Shown in pieces: positions 8,673 through 17,315 of a stretch of DNA of 64,000 bases. How positions within the stretch are numbered: position 1 is the first letter of the stretch; every line of letters starts with the position of its first letter. The notes beneath the pieces are model-generated. The model saw nothing but the letters and a program-made list of their open reading frames with translations. It made no database searches and had not been told where the DNA came from. A program made the position numbers and the translations under genes. Source of the stretch: JBBKXR01 sp037969585 (GTDB taxonomy: Bacteria; Verrucomicrobiota; Verrucomicrobiia; Verrucomicrobiales; DEV007); NCBI GenBank assembly GCA_037969585.1, contig JBBKXR010000009.1:23259-87258 (forward strand), written 5' to 3'.

Positions 8673-8753
8673 GTAGCGGATTTCGTCAGAATCTCATGGG
8701 GGAAGGAGGTCGCGCTACCAACGCACTGGTGAAATTTTTACAAATTCCGCTAC
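8673..8753. repeat. GTAG/CTAC two-hairpin element D, between ileS and lspA
   Basis: An 81-bp element with outer arms GTAGCGGATTTC (from 8673) and AAATTCCGCTAC (to 8753). Each end folds locally: GATTTC-GTCA-GAATC on the left and GAAATTT-TTAC-AAATTC on the right. An extra internal GCGCTACC copy lies at 8712-8719. On the minus strand the CTA at 8750-8752 is the TAG stop codon of ileS. It fills most of the ileS-lspA spacer. Confidence 0.8.
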
Positions 8754-11521
8754 AGGACTTCGGCGCAACGATCGCACAGGTCGGGCATTGCGCTGAGCGT
8801 TACGACACTGGCTTCGTGGCGCCAGCAGCGTTGGCATTTGCCGTTTTCGGTGCGGGTAACAGTGGCATGCAGGGCGTCGCCGGGCTCGAGGTTGAGGTCA
8901 CTGAGGATGAGAAACTCTTTCACTTCGTCGATGTCGCCGATTTTGTCGGCTGCGGGGGTGGTGACTCTGACGGCGGCTTCAAGGTTGCTGCCGATGAGTT
9001 TCTGCTGGCGGGCGGTTTCGATCTCCTGCTGCACGGCGGCGCGGACTTTCATCAACTCGTCGATCTGAGCCAAGGCGATGTCGTCGGCAAGGCTGTCGTC
9101 GACTTCGGGGAAGTCTTCGAGGTGGACGCTGTCATCGCTGAGTTTGGCGAACTCCCAGGCTTCGTCGGCGGTATAGGCAAGGATTGGAGCGAGCAGGCGC
9201 GTCAGGTCGCGGAACACCCGATGCATGGCGGTCTGCGATGCACGGCGGCGCGGGCCGTCGATGGCGTCGCAGTACATGCGGTCCTTGGTGATGTCGACGT
9301 AGATAGAACTGAGGTCGTTGGCGCAGAACTGATTGATGGTATTGAACACTTTGCGGAACTCGTAGCGGGCGTAACCGTCGAGGCATTCGGCGATGACGTT
9401 GTGCAGGCGGGCGAGGATCCAGCGATCGATGAGGGTCAGGTCGGCGGTGGCGACGCTGTGCTTTTCAGGGTCAAAATCGTTGGTGTTGGCGAGCAGGATG
9501 CGCAGGGTGTTGCGGATACGACGGTAGGTATCGGTGGTCTGTTTGAAGAGATCTTCACCGAAGGGGACTTCGTTCTGCCAGTCGACGGAGGACACCCAAA
9601 GGCGCAGGATGTCGGCGCCGTATTTGTTGTAGAAGTGGGCGGCGTCGGTGGGCTTGCCGGCTTTTCCTGCGGCGGACTTGGAGATTTTCTTTTTGTCGGA
9701 ATCGACCACGAAACCGTGGGTCATCACGGTTTTATAGGGAGCCTTTTCACGCACAGCGACGCTGAGCATGAGGCTGCTCTGGAACCAGCCGCGGTGTTGG
9801 TCGGTGGCTTCAAGATAGAGGTCGGCGGGGGTGTGCAGCTCGGGATTCTTGTCAAGTACGGCGACGTGACTGGAGCCGGAGTCGATCCACACGTCGAGGG
9901 TGTCGGTGCAGCGCGTGGTGCCGGCGGGGAGGTCGAGTTTTTCGGCCCACCAGGCGTCGTCGTTGGCAAACCAAAGGTTGGTGCCCCCGTCTTCGAGCAG
10001 GTCAGCGACTTTCCGGGCACGGTCGGCGTCGATCAGGGCTTCGCCTTCGGCGCTGTAGAAAACGGGCAGGGGCACGCCCCAGGTGCGCTGGCGCGAGATG
10101 CACCAGTCGGGTCGGCTTTCGACGGTGCCGTAGATGCGATTGCGGCCCCAGTGCGGCAACCATTCGACCTGATCGATTTCCTTGAGCGCGGTGTCGCGCA
10201 GGGCGTCGATGCGGATGAAGAACTGTTCGACGGCGCGAAAAATGATCGGCGTTTTTGAGCGCCAGCAGTGCGGGTAGGAGTGAACGTAGTTTTCCTTGCC
10301 GATGAGGTTGCCGGCTTTGGCGAGAATTTTGATGACCGGCACGTTGGCGTCGAATACGTGCATGCCGATCAGTTCGTCGACGCCGACTTCGTCGGTGAAG
10401 TTGCCGTCGTCGTCGACCGGGGAGAGCAGGCCGAGGTTATTCTGCTGGCCGGCGACGTAGTCATCGGAGCCGTGGCCCGGGGCGACGTGCACGGCGCCGG
10501 TGCCGGATTCGGTGGTGACGAACTCGGCGTTGATGACTTTCGAGCTGCGATCGAGGAAGGGGTGCTGGGCGGTTTCGCCTTCGAGGGTGGCGCCTTTAAA
10601 TTCGTTGAGAACGGTCTCGTCGGCGGGGGTAAATCCGGTTTTTTCGCCGAAGGCGGCGAGTAGGTCTTTGACGACGATGAGATTTTCGCGACGCTCGGGG
10701 TGATCGTGCTTGGGGTTGGCGGGTTTGACGAATTCACCCTGGACGTAGTCGAGGCGCGGGTGCAGGGCGATGCCGAGGTTGGCGGGCAGGGTCCACGGGG
10801 TGGTGGTCCAGATGACCAGCGAGGACTGACCGGCGAGGTCGCCGCTGATGAGTGGGAATTTTACGAAGATGGCGGGATCTTTGCGGTCTTCGTATTCGAC
10901 TTCGGCTTCGGCGAGCGCGGTGTGGGCGCCGTAGCTCCACTGCACGGGTTTTTTGCTCTGATAGACGAGGTCTTTGTCGATGAAGGTGGCGAACACGCGC
11001 ACGATGTCGGCTTCGTAGCCGGGGTCGAGGGTCAGGTAGGGATTTTGCCAGTCGCCGAGTACGCCGAGGCGGCGGAACGAGTTGCGCTGGATATCGATGT
11101 ATTTGCGGGCGAACGCTTCAGCGCGGGTGCGGATCTCGGCAGGTTCCAGGCCGCGGGTTTCTTTGACGACTTTGAACTCGATCGGCAGGCCGTGGCAGTC
11201 CCAGCCTGGAACGTAAGGGCAGTGCATGCCGGCCTTTGTGCGCGATTTGACGACGAGGTCCTTGAGGATCTTGTTGAGCGCGGTGCCCATGTGCACGTCG
11301 CCATTGGCGAAAGGCGGGCCATCGTGGAGGATGAAGGTCGGGGCGTCCTCGGCTTTGCGCTTGTCGACGATGCGCCGGTAGAGGTCGGACTTTTCCCAGG
11401 CTTCGAGGCGAACGGGTTCGCTGTCGACCAGGCCGCCGCGCATCGGGAACTCGGTCTGCGGGAGATTGAGGGTGTCTTTATAGCCCGCGTCGCCGGCCTT
11501 GGATTTGTCGTTGTCGCTCAT
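8750..11521 (-). CDS. ileS: isoleucyl-tRNA synthetase
   Basis: A 923-residue class I synthetase. The ATP-site signature appears as VHMGTALNKILKD (76-88; HMGT in place of HIGH, a variant known in IleRS). The second signature is KKISKS (KMSKS variant), followed by anticodon-binding helices. A C-terminal zinc ribbon has Cys896, Cys899, Cys916 and Cys919 (CQRCW...CDRC). This architecture matches the long bacterial type rather than the eukaryote-like type that confers mupirocin tolerance. The ATG at 11521 fits the family (MSDNDKSKAGDAGYKDTLNLP). It is first in the ileS-lspA-rhodanese transcript. Its TAG stop falls in repeat element D. Confidence 0.96.
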   Translation of the reverse strand: MSDNDKSKAGDAGYKDTLNLPQTEFPMRGGLVDSEPVRLEAWEKSDLYRRIVDKRKAEDAPTFILHDGPPFANGDVHMGTALNKILKDLVVKSRTKAGMHCPYVPGWDCHGLPIEFKVVKETRGLEPAEIRTRAEAFARKYIDIQRNSFRRLGVLGDWQNPYLTLDPGYEADIVRVFATFIDKDLVYQSKKPVQWSYGAHTALAEAEVEYEDRKDPAIFVKFPLISGDLAGQSSLVIWTTTPWTLPANLGIALHPRLDYVQGEFVKPANPKHDHPERRENLIVVKDLLAAFGEKTGFTPADETVLNEFKGATLEGETAQHPFLDRSSKVINAEFVTTESGTGAVHVAPGHGSDDYVAGQQNNLGLLSPVDDDGNFTDEVGVDELIGMHVFDANVPVIKILAKAGNLIGKENYVHSYPHCWRSKTPIIFRAVEQFFIRIDALRDTALKEIDQVEWLPHWGRNRIYGTVESRPDWCISRQRTWGVPLPVFYSAEGEALIDADRARKVADLLEDGGTNLWFANDDAWWAEKLDLPAGTTRCTDTLDVWIDSGSSHVAVLDKNPELHTPADLYLEATDQHRGWFQSSLMLSVAVREKAPYKTVMTHGFVVDSDKKKISKSAAGKAGKPTDAAHFYNKYGADILRLWVSSVDWQNEVPFGEDLFKQTTDTYRRIRNTLRILLANTNDFDPEKHSVATADLTLIDRWILARLHNVIAECLDGYARYEFRKVFNTINQFCANDLSSIYVDITKDRMYCDAIDGPRRRASQTAMHRVFRDLTRLLAPILAYTADEAWEFAKLSDDSVHLEDFPEVDDSLADDIALAQIDELMKVRAAVQQEIETARQQKLIGSNLEAAVRVTTPAADKIGDIDEVKEFLILSDLNLEPGDALHATVTRTENGKCQRCWRHEASVVTLSAMPDLCDRCAEVL

Positions 11522-11636
11522 GAGGAAAGATCTTTAGCGGCCGCAAAAATGGGTACGCTGAGAGGCGGGGACGGTAGCACCGGCGGTGTGGAGGGTCAAC
11601 GCGGGGCGGGATCGGCAGTTTATTGGCGCGAGAGAG

Positions 11637-12698
11637 CTAGCCGAGCACTTTGTCGCGGAGTTCGCGCAGTGTGCTCAGGCCGTTCCATTTTGCACCGTGC
11701 ATTTTTCGAGCGCCTGTCTTTCGACGGGCGCCGAAATGTTCGGGATGACTTTCGAAAACACCATCGACGAAATTGGTGCTGCCGATCGCTGCGCCGTCGG
11801 TGAAGTAGCGGACGCGACTGCGCAGCACTTCGTGGAGAGATAATTCACCGTGCTGTTTTTCAACGACTTGCTCGATCGTGGCGGCGGGGATGCCGGGTTT
11901 TGCGCCTGCGCCTGTTCGAGCGTCGCCGAGTCGTTGTTCGCCGTGGCCGAACAGGTGGATGCGATAAACTGCGGCGATTTCCTGCCAGTTGACTGGAGCA
12001 CGGCCTCGGCCCTGCCAGGCGCGAGTGCGGTTGTGAAGGCGAGCGAGATTTTGACGGGCGAGCTTTTGGCCGGCGACGGCTTCTGCATAGCCGCACCAGC
12101 GATAATCTTTCGGGTCGCTGACCAATTTCGCACGGATCGGGTTGAGCTCGATATAGGCTGCCACCGTCATCAAGGCGTGCTCATCGCCTTCGATCAGGAT
12201 GCTCTTGAAGCGATCTTCCCAAAGCGTCCCGCGACGGTCGTTGCCACTGTTATACCAAATCGAGAAGCGCCACTTCAGTTCTTTCATGAACACCGAGAGG
12301 TTGCCCATGCGTTTTTGGTAGCGCGCTACGATGGCTTCGAGCCAGCTGGACGTGCCGTTGGATGGACCTTTGCCTTGCGCGATCGCCTCAGCGCGATCGA
12401 TTTCCTCGATGGCTTCAGCCAGCGCAGCACCGTGATACAGAAGGGGCAGTCGCTCCCGAAGAAGTTGCGGGGTTAGCACAGAGACTTCCTCTTGGCCGGG
12501 CACTTCGAGCAAGAGATGGAAGTGATTGGACATGACACAAAAGGTGAGCACCTTCACCTCAAGAAACGCCTCCAGCTTGCGCAGGGTAGTCAAAAAGCAG
12601 TCTTTCTCCTTCGACCCGAAAATAAATCGCCGATCAACAATGCGCGAGCAAACGTGATACGCGCCGCCGTTTTCGAATGTCATGCGGGGTCTGGGCAT
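11637..12698 (-). CDS. REP-associated tyrosine transposase (RAYT), copy 1
   Basis: A 353-residue Y1/HUH-type transposase. The metal-binding HUH motif is SNHFHLL (His59, His61). The catalytic tyrosine is probably Tyr150 in RFSIWYN, followed by LWEDRFKS and the family block YIELNPIRAKLVSDPKDYRWCGY. The ~130-residue C-terminal extension, with RVRYFTDGAAIGSTNFV, is shared with the second copy at 45457-46491. RAYTs are domesticated single-copy relatives of IS200/IS605 transposases that are thought to mobilise REP/REPIN hairpins rather than themselves. No terminal inverted repeats bound this gene. A palindrome lies just upstream (12707-12724). Confidence 0.88.
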   Translation of the reverse strand: MPRPRMTFENGGAYHVCSRIVDRRFIFGSKEKDCFLTTLRKLEAFLEVKVLTFCVMSNHFHLLLEVPGQEEVSVLTPQLLRERLPLLYHGAALAEAIEEIDRAEAIAQGKGPSNGTSSWLEAIVARYQKRMGNLSVFMKELKWRFSIWYNSGNDRRGTLWEDRFKSILIEGDEHALMTVAAYIELNPIRAKLVSDPKDYRWCGYAEAVAGQKLARQNLARLHNRTRAWQGRGRAPVNWQEIAAVYRIHLFGHGEQRLGDARTGAGAKPGIPAATIEQVVEKQHGELSLHEVLRSRVRYFTDGAAIGSTNFVDGVFESHPEHFGARRKTGARKMHGAKWNGLSTLRELRDKVLG

Positions 12699-12706
12699 GA
12701 TAAAGC

Positions 12707-12724
12707 CTTATCAGTGATGATAAG
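12707..12724. repeat. palindrome upstream of RAYT copy 1
   Basis: A perfect 7-bp stem with a 4-base loop: CTTATCA-GTGA-TGATAAG. It starts nine bases upstream of the RAYT start codon (minus strand). It could be an operator or a structured leader. It shares CTTAT/ATAAG half-sites with the palindrome upstream of the second RAYT at 46524-46548. Confidence 0.6.
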
Positions 12725-12815
12725 CATGCGCAAGGAAATTATGCATGGCATTTTATATCGGTCGTGCTCGCGACTTAGTGCTTTGGGCGTGATCTGGCGA
12801 GGGAGCCGAAAGGGG

Positions 12816-13649
12816 TTACTCGATGGTGATCCCGGCGGGGTTGAAGTCAGGCTCGGGGAAGCTCATTTTTAGGGAGCGGAAGGTGTCGGCGACGATGCTG
12901 CCGACGGCTAGGTTACGATACCATTTGCGGTCGGCGGGAATGACGTACCACGGTGCGTGGTCGGTCGAGGTTTCGGCGAGGACGTCCTGGTAGGCGTTCA
13001 TGAATTTTGGCCAGAGGGCACGATCGTCGAGATCACTGGGGTTAAATTTCCAGTGTTTTGCGGAATCGTCGAGTCGGGCCTGCAGGCGTTCCTTCTGTTC
13101 GTCGCGGGAAATATGCAGGAGGATTTTGACGATTGCGCAGCCTTCATCGGAGAGCATTTTTTCGAAGTCGTTGATGTGATCGTAGCGCTTCGACCAGACG
13201 GATTCGGGCGCAATCTCGCGCACGCGCACGGCGAGGATGTCCTCGTAGTGGCTGCGATTGAAAATGACCAACTCGCCCTTGCCGGGGGCCTTTTTGTGAA
13301 TCCGCCAGAGATAGTCGTGAGCGAGTTCTTTACTGGTCGGTTTCTTAAAGGGTTCACAACGCAAGCCCTGGGGGTTCACGGATTCGAACACGTCTTTGAT
13401 GGTGCCGTCTTTGCCGCCGGTATCCATGGCCTGGATAACGAACAGGAACTTGTGTTTGCTCTGGGCGTAGAGCATTTCCTGGAGGTCGCCGATTTGGTCG
13501 GCGAGCGCGTTCATCGCGTCTTTGCCGTCGCTCTTGTCGCCAGAGAAGAGTTCATCGTCGCGGGTAGGGTAAGTTCCGAGATCGATGTGCTGCCCTGGTT
13601 GAATGCGGTAGGGGTGTTGTTCGAGGGGGAAGGTTTTAAGAGAGCTCAT
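12816..13649 (-). CDS. ppk2: polyphosphate kinase 2 family protein
   Basis: A 277-residue PPK2 enzyme that transfers phosphate between polyphosphate and nucleotides. Walker A is AMDTGGKDGT (74-83), Walker B is FNRSHYEDIL (130-139), and the GLRCEPFKKPT segment and lid arginines are present. It is the single-domain type. The start at 13649 gives MSSLKTFPLEQHPYRI, the usual N-terminus. A longer open frame into znuB is low-complexity Arg/His and is rejected. The start overlaps the znuB stop (ATGA), so it is translationally coupled to the zinc transporter. Direction and substrate (ADP, GDP or AMP) cannot be fixed by eye. Confidence 0.92.
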   Translation of the reverse strand: MSSLKTFPLEQHPYRIQPGQHIDLGTYPTRDDELFSGDKSDGKDAMNALADQIGDLQEMLYAQSKHKFLFVIQAMDTGGKDGTIKDVFESVNPQGLRCEPFKKPTSKELAHDYLWRIHKKAPGKGELVIFNRSHYEDILAVRVREIAPESVWSKRYDHINDFEKMLSDEGCAIVKILLHISRDEQKERLQARLDDSAKHWKFNPSDLDDRALWPKFMNAYQDVLAETSTDHAPWYVIPADRKWYRNLAVGSIVADTFRSLKMSFPEPDFNPAGITIE

Positions 13650-14497
13650 GAGCGGCGAAAGTGGGCGCGGGCGGTGACGATGAAGTAGGCGAGGGCTGCG
13701 AGTAAAACGATGACGGGGCCGGCAGGAGTGTCGGTGGGATAGCTGAGCATGAGGCCGCCGGTGGTGTAAACCATCGAAAGGATGACGGCGCCGAGCATGA
13801 TTTTCCATAGGTGGCGCGAAAAGCGACTGGCGGTGGCGGCGGGCAGAACAATCAGCGCGATGGCGAGAATGATTCCGGTGAGGCGGACGAGGAGCACGAC
13901 ACTGAGTCCGACCAGGCAGAGCAGCAGTAAGAAATACAGGGTTACGTTGACTCCACGCAGGCGGGCGAACTCTTCGTCGAAGCAGACGGCGACGAGATGG
14001 TGGTAAAAAAGTACGCTGACACTGACGACGATCAGTCCGAGGACGGCAGTCAGGATAAGGTCGCCGCGACCGATCAGCACGATGTCGCCGAACAGATAGC
14101 TCTCGAGCGAGGTTTGCAGTGGTGTGTAGTGCAGAAAGAGTAGTCCGACGGCCATGCCGGTGGCCCAGATGGCACCGATGATGGTGTCTTCGCGTTCGCG
14201 GGCGCGGAGGCTGACGACACCGATGATCAGCGCGGAGGCGAGGGCCGCAACGACGGAGCCGAGCAGGGCGGCGAGGTCGGGGGAGATGCTGAGATCAAAG
14301 TGATATTGCACCCACAGGCCGGTGCCGATGCCTCCAAGAATGCTGTGTGAGATGGCAGCGGCGATGTAACTGATACGCCGCACGACAACAAAGCTGCCGA
14401 CAATGCCGAAGCTGATACTGGCGATGATGCCGCCGATCATCGCGAATCGAAAAAAGGCGATGTCGGGATCGCCTAGAGCCTGGAGGATTTCATTCAT
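13646..14497 (-). CDS. znuB: zinc ABC transporter permease ZnuB
   Basis: A 283-residue ABC-3 family permease with about eight hydrophobic helices. Typical motifs are the early ISYIAAAISHSILGGIG (ISHA-like, conserved in metal permeases) and the late ATASRFSRHLWKIML. It forms the membrane channel with ZnuC energising and ZnuA delivering metal. It lies 43 bases after znuC and ends in an ATGA overlap with ppk2. The family also carries manganese and iron; zinc is preferred because of the His-rich ZnuA. Confidence 0.92.
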   Translation of the reverse strand: MNEILQALGDPDIAFFRFAMIGGIIASISFGIVGSFVVVRRISYIAAAISHSILGGIGTGLWVQYHFDLSISPDLAALLGSVVAALASALIIGVVSLRAREREDTIIGAIWATGMAVGLLFLHYTPLQTSLESYLFGDIVLIGRGDLILTAVLGLIVVSVSVLFYHHLVAVCFDEEFARLRGVNVTLYFLLLLCLVGLSVVLLVRLTGIILAIALIVLPAATASRFSRHLWKIMLGAVILSMVYTTGGLMLSYPTDTPAGPVIVLLAALAYFIVTARAHFRRS

Positions 14498-14540
14498 TCA
14501 AGAGCAAGGAGCCGAGATTTCGACGCGGTATCTGCTGTGT

Positions 14541-15308
14541 TTAATCGTGTTTGCAATGAGTGTGATCGCCCTGGCTGTGGAGGGCTTTCTGTTCGTGAAG
14601 TTTGCGTTTTTCGCCGCTGAATATTTCGGCAACGAGTTCGCCGTCGAGCTCTTCCACGTCGTGTCGATGGACCGTTTTTCGAACGCACAGGACGGTCTTA
14701 GTGATACGATCGACCAGGCCCAAGTCATGCGAGACCATGACGATAGTGAGCTGCTTCTTTAGTTCTTCAAGGGTTTCGAGCAATTGCGCTTCGACGGTCA
14801 AGTCGATGTTGGCAGTGGGTTCGTCGAGCAGTAGCAGGTCGGGGTCGCAGGCCAGGGCGCGCGCGATCAGCACTCGCTGGCGCTGACCTCCGGAGAGGTC
14901 GGCAAATGGTTTCTCGATGCAGTCCTCTAGGCCGACTTTCGCGAGTGCGGCGACGGCGGCGTTTTTGCACGCCGTTTTGAAAAAACCGAACGGTAGTCGG
15001 TCGAGTCGTCCCATCAGAACGATCTCACGAACACTGATCGGAAAGAGAGGGTCAAAGCGGATCGCCTGAGGGACGTAGCCGACGCGTTTGCTGGCATCGC
15101 GTGGCGACTCGCCGAAAATTCGGATGTCGCCATGGTCGGGCTCGATCAGTCCGAGCATGAGGCGCAACAGGGTGGTCTTGCCGCCGCCGTTGGGACCAAT
15201 GACGGCGGTGGAAATGAGTTCGCCGATGGTGAAACTAACGTCCTTCAGCACCTGCGTAGGGCCGAAGCTCTTGCTCACGCCCTCGAACTGGACGACAGGC
15301 TCGCTCAC
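14541..15308 (-). CDS. znuC: zinc ABC transporter ATP-binding protein ZnuC
   Basis: A 255-residue ABC ATPase. Walker A is GPNGGGKT (38-45), the signature is LSGGQ (138-142), Walker B is LLLLDEPTA (158-166), and the switch histidine is in MVSHDLG. The start is GTG at 15306-15308 and overlaps the znuA stop (GTGA). The tail after the ATPase core is rich in His/Glu/Lys (HRHDVEEL...HTHCKHD) and could bind zinc, as in some ZnuC proteins. Confidence 0.93.
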   Translation of the reverse strand: MSEPVVQFEGVSKSFGPTQVLKDVSFTIGELISTAVIGPNGGGKTTLLRLMLGLIEPDHGDIRIFGESPRDASKRVGYVPQAIRFDPLFPISVREIVLMGRLDRLPFGFFKTACKNAAVAALAKVGLEDCIEKPFADLSGGQRQRVLIARALACDPDLLLLDEPTANIDLTVEAQLLETLEELKKQLTIVMVSHDLGLVDRITKTVLCVRKTVHRHDVEELDGELVAEIFSGEKRKLHEQKALHSQGDHTHCKHD

Positions 15309-16231
15309 TGGGATTCGCCCGGGCTGTGGGTGGACAGATCGGTGACGAGTTGCTTGCCGATGTTGCGCAGATTGGCGAACAGATCTTCGGCGAGAGGATC
15401 GATCTCGATGACTTTGCCACCCAATCCTTTGGCGATCGCATCGGCGCTGCGGCGGTCGAATTGCGGTTGGGTGAATACCACTTTGATGCCATCCGCTCTG
15501 GCTTTTTCGATGATGGCGAGCAGGCGTTTGGTTTCTGGGCTACGACCGCCATATTCGATGACTTCTTGTTTGAGGCCGTAGGCATCGGCGAACCAACCAA
15601 AGGCACCGTGATAGGCGAGAAAGACGGCCCCCCGATGGGCGGCGAGCGACGTTTCCAGTTCAGAGTGCAAGCGATCGAGTTGAGTCTGGAGGCCGTTCAG
15701 GTTTGCCTGGAAATCGGCAGCGTGTTCAGGAGCGAGTTCAGTGAGGGTGTCGGCTATTATTTGCGCCTGCAGTTTCAGCATAGGTGGCGATAGCCATAAA
15801 TGCGGATCACCGGCAGGGTGGTCATGGTCGTGATCGTGACTCGCGTGGTTGTGGTCGTCATTTTCGTTGGCTTTGGGTCGGATTTGCGATGGGGGATGCA
15901 ATGGCTGGCCTTTGGAGGTGTCGACGATGAGCAGGCGTTTGGCGTTGGACTGAACCTTCTTGGTCATGCGGCGTTCGAATGGCATTCGCGTGGTGAACCA
16001 CACCTCGGCGCGGCCGAGATTCATGGTCTGCTTCGACGAGGGAGAAAAAGCGTGCGGGTCTTTGCCGGGGCCGGCGAGGACTTCGGTGACCACGTGTTCG
16101 CCGCCGATTGCGTTGATCAGGGCGGCCTGTGGTGGAACGGAAACGAAGACGGTGATCTTGCCAGGATTGAGGGGGGCGGATGATTCACCGCAACTGCTCA
16201 GCAGGGCTGCCATTGTTAGCGTCAGTATCAT
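15305..16231 (-). CDS. znuA: zinc-binding lipoprotein ZnuA
   Basis: A 308-residue cluster A-I metal-binding protein. The start at 16231 (MILTLTMAALLSSC) gives a short signal peptide with lipobox LLSSC (Cys14), implying processing by LspA; an upstream ATG at 16297 would add 22 basic residues. The His/Asp-rich loop (DDHNHASHDHDHDHPAGDPHLW) is the hallmark of zinc-specific ZnuA proteins. Further metal ligands are expected at HAFSPS, the histidine of AYHGAFG and the aspartate of EIDPLAEDL. It is the first gene of znuA-znuC-znuB-ppk2. The upstream 270 bp should hold the promoter, but I could not identify a clear Zur box. Confidence 0.92.
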   Translation of the reverse strand: MILTLTMAALLSSCGESSAPLNPGKITVFVSVPPQAALINAIGGEHVVTEVLAGPGKDPHAFSPSSKQTMNLGRAEVWFTTRMPFERRMTKKVQSNAKRLLIVDTSKGQPLHPPSQIRPKANENDDHNHASHDHDHDHPAGDPHLWLSPPMLKLQAQIIADTLTELAPEHAADFQANLNGLQTQLDRLHSELETSLAAHRGAVFLAYHGAFGWFADAYGLKQEVIEYGGRSPETKRLLAIIEKARADGIKVVFTQPQFDRRSADAIAKGLGGKVIEIDPLAEDLFANLRNIGKQLVTDLSTHSPGESQ

Positions 16232-16501
16232 GCGTGTGCCTAACCTTGTCAGGATGAGCCGGATGATGCGTGGTCGATGCGTGATGCTGGAGAACATAAA
16301 ACCTTAGGGCGAGCACGGAAGTGTAGCTTTGGAAAGTATTGAGGCAAGAGGCATAAAGCGCGGCGAGTTTGTTTGTCTACCCTTCCGCGACTGCGCGGGA
16401 TCGCTACTTGACCGCCTGCCTCGCGCTCTTACATTGCCCGCTCGCTCCCTGTGCCTCGGTGGTCCGGGGAGCGGAACACTTAATTATCACATCCTGCCAT
16501 T

Positions 16502-17248
16502 ATGAGGTCTTTTCGCCTTTCTCTTCCGTTTGGAACACGCCTGGGCTTGGCCCTTGCTTCCGCTTTCCTACTCATGTCCAATCCTTCTTCAGGCCGCGCG
16601 CAAGACGCAGAAGCCGACAAGCCCAAAGTTGACGCGGCACCCGCTGCTGAAGCTGACGCCAAACCGGCAGCTGCTCCCGATAAAGAAGAGCAAGCGCTGC
16701 TCGATAAACTTAGCTACGCCTACGGTGTGGTCATGTCCCGCCAGCTTAAAGACGCCGGCACTCAGCTGAATTTGGAAAAATTCAAAGAAGGCTACTCGGC
16801 TTCCGTTAAAGGCGGTGAGTCGGCGATGACTGACGAAGAGTTGCGCGAGGCGTTCACCGCTCACGCCGATTTTGTCGCCAATCGTTTTCTCCGTGAAAAT
16901 GCCAAGAAGGACGGTGTCAAAGTCACCGAGAGTGGTCTGCAGTATGAAGTCATCGAGCAGGGCGACGGTGCCAAGCCGAAAGAGACGGACAAGGTTAAGG
17001 TTCACTACGAAGGCACGCTTACCAGCGGTGAAGTTTTTGACAGCTCTTACAAACGTGGCGAGCCGATCAGCTTCGGTCTCAATCAGGTGATCAAAGGTTG
17101 GACCGAGGGCGTTCAACTTATGCCGATCGGTTCGAAGTATCGCTTCGTGATTCCTTACGACCTCGCTTACGGCGAAGCCGGTTCGCCACCAGCGATTCCG
17201 CCGAAAGCAACGTTGGTTTTTGTGGTCGAGCTGCTCGGTATCGAGTAG
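16502..17248 (+). CDS. FKBP-type peptidyl-prolyl isomerase, exported
   Basis: A 248-residue proline isomerase and chaperone of the Mip/FkpA type. Residues 1-34 are a signal peptide, followed by an Ala/Pro/Glu-rich linker. The helical FKBP dimerisation domain is at ~60-140 (KLSYAYGVVMSRQLKDAG). The catalytic FKBP domain is at ~150-248 with VKVHYEGTLTSGEVFDSSY, GWTEGVQLMPIGSKYRFVIP and AYGEAGSPPAIPP. It acts in the periplasm on proline bonds of secreted proteins. It is a single gene with its own upstream region, divergent from znuA. Confidence 0.93.
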   Translation: MRSFRLSLPFGTRLGLALASAFLLMSNPSSGRAQDAEADKPKVDAAPAAEADAKPAAAPDKEEQALLDKLSYAYGVVMSRQLKDAGTQLNLEKFKEGYSASVKGGESAMTDEELREAFTAHADFVANRFLRENAKKDGVKVTESGLQYEVIEQGDGAKPKETDKVKVHYEGTLTSGEVFDSSYKRGEPISFGLNQVIKGWTEGVQLMPIGSKYRFVIPYDLAYGEAGSPPAIPPKATLVFVVELLGIE

Positions 17249-17315
17249 TTTTCGCTGAGCGGTAATTTTGCCGCAACATTTCAAACCTCCGTCGGATCGG
17301 CGATGGAGGCTGCCT

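Noticed and set aside
8627..10258. Long + strand open frame antisense to ileS (543 codons)
   Set aside because: The protein is a Gly/Val/Asp-rich shadow of the ileS codon usage, has no recognisable domain and no ribosome site. The same holds for the frame at 10700-11803.
13650..13808. 53-codon N-terminal extension of the PPK2 protein
   Set aside because: The stretch lies inside znuB, is Arg/His/Pro-rich as expected from a shifted frame, and the ATG at 13649 gives the family start with an ATGA overlap.
16323..16380. Possible further GTAG...CTAC element upstream of the FKBP gene
   Set aside because: GTAG and CTAC occur 58 bp apart and CTTTGGAAAG could fold, but the right arm has no matching hairpin and the ends show no other similarity. 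Too weak to call.
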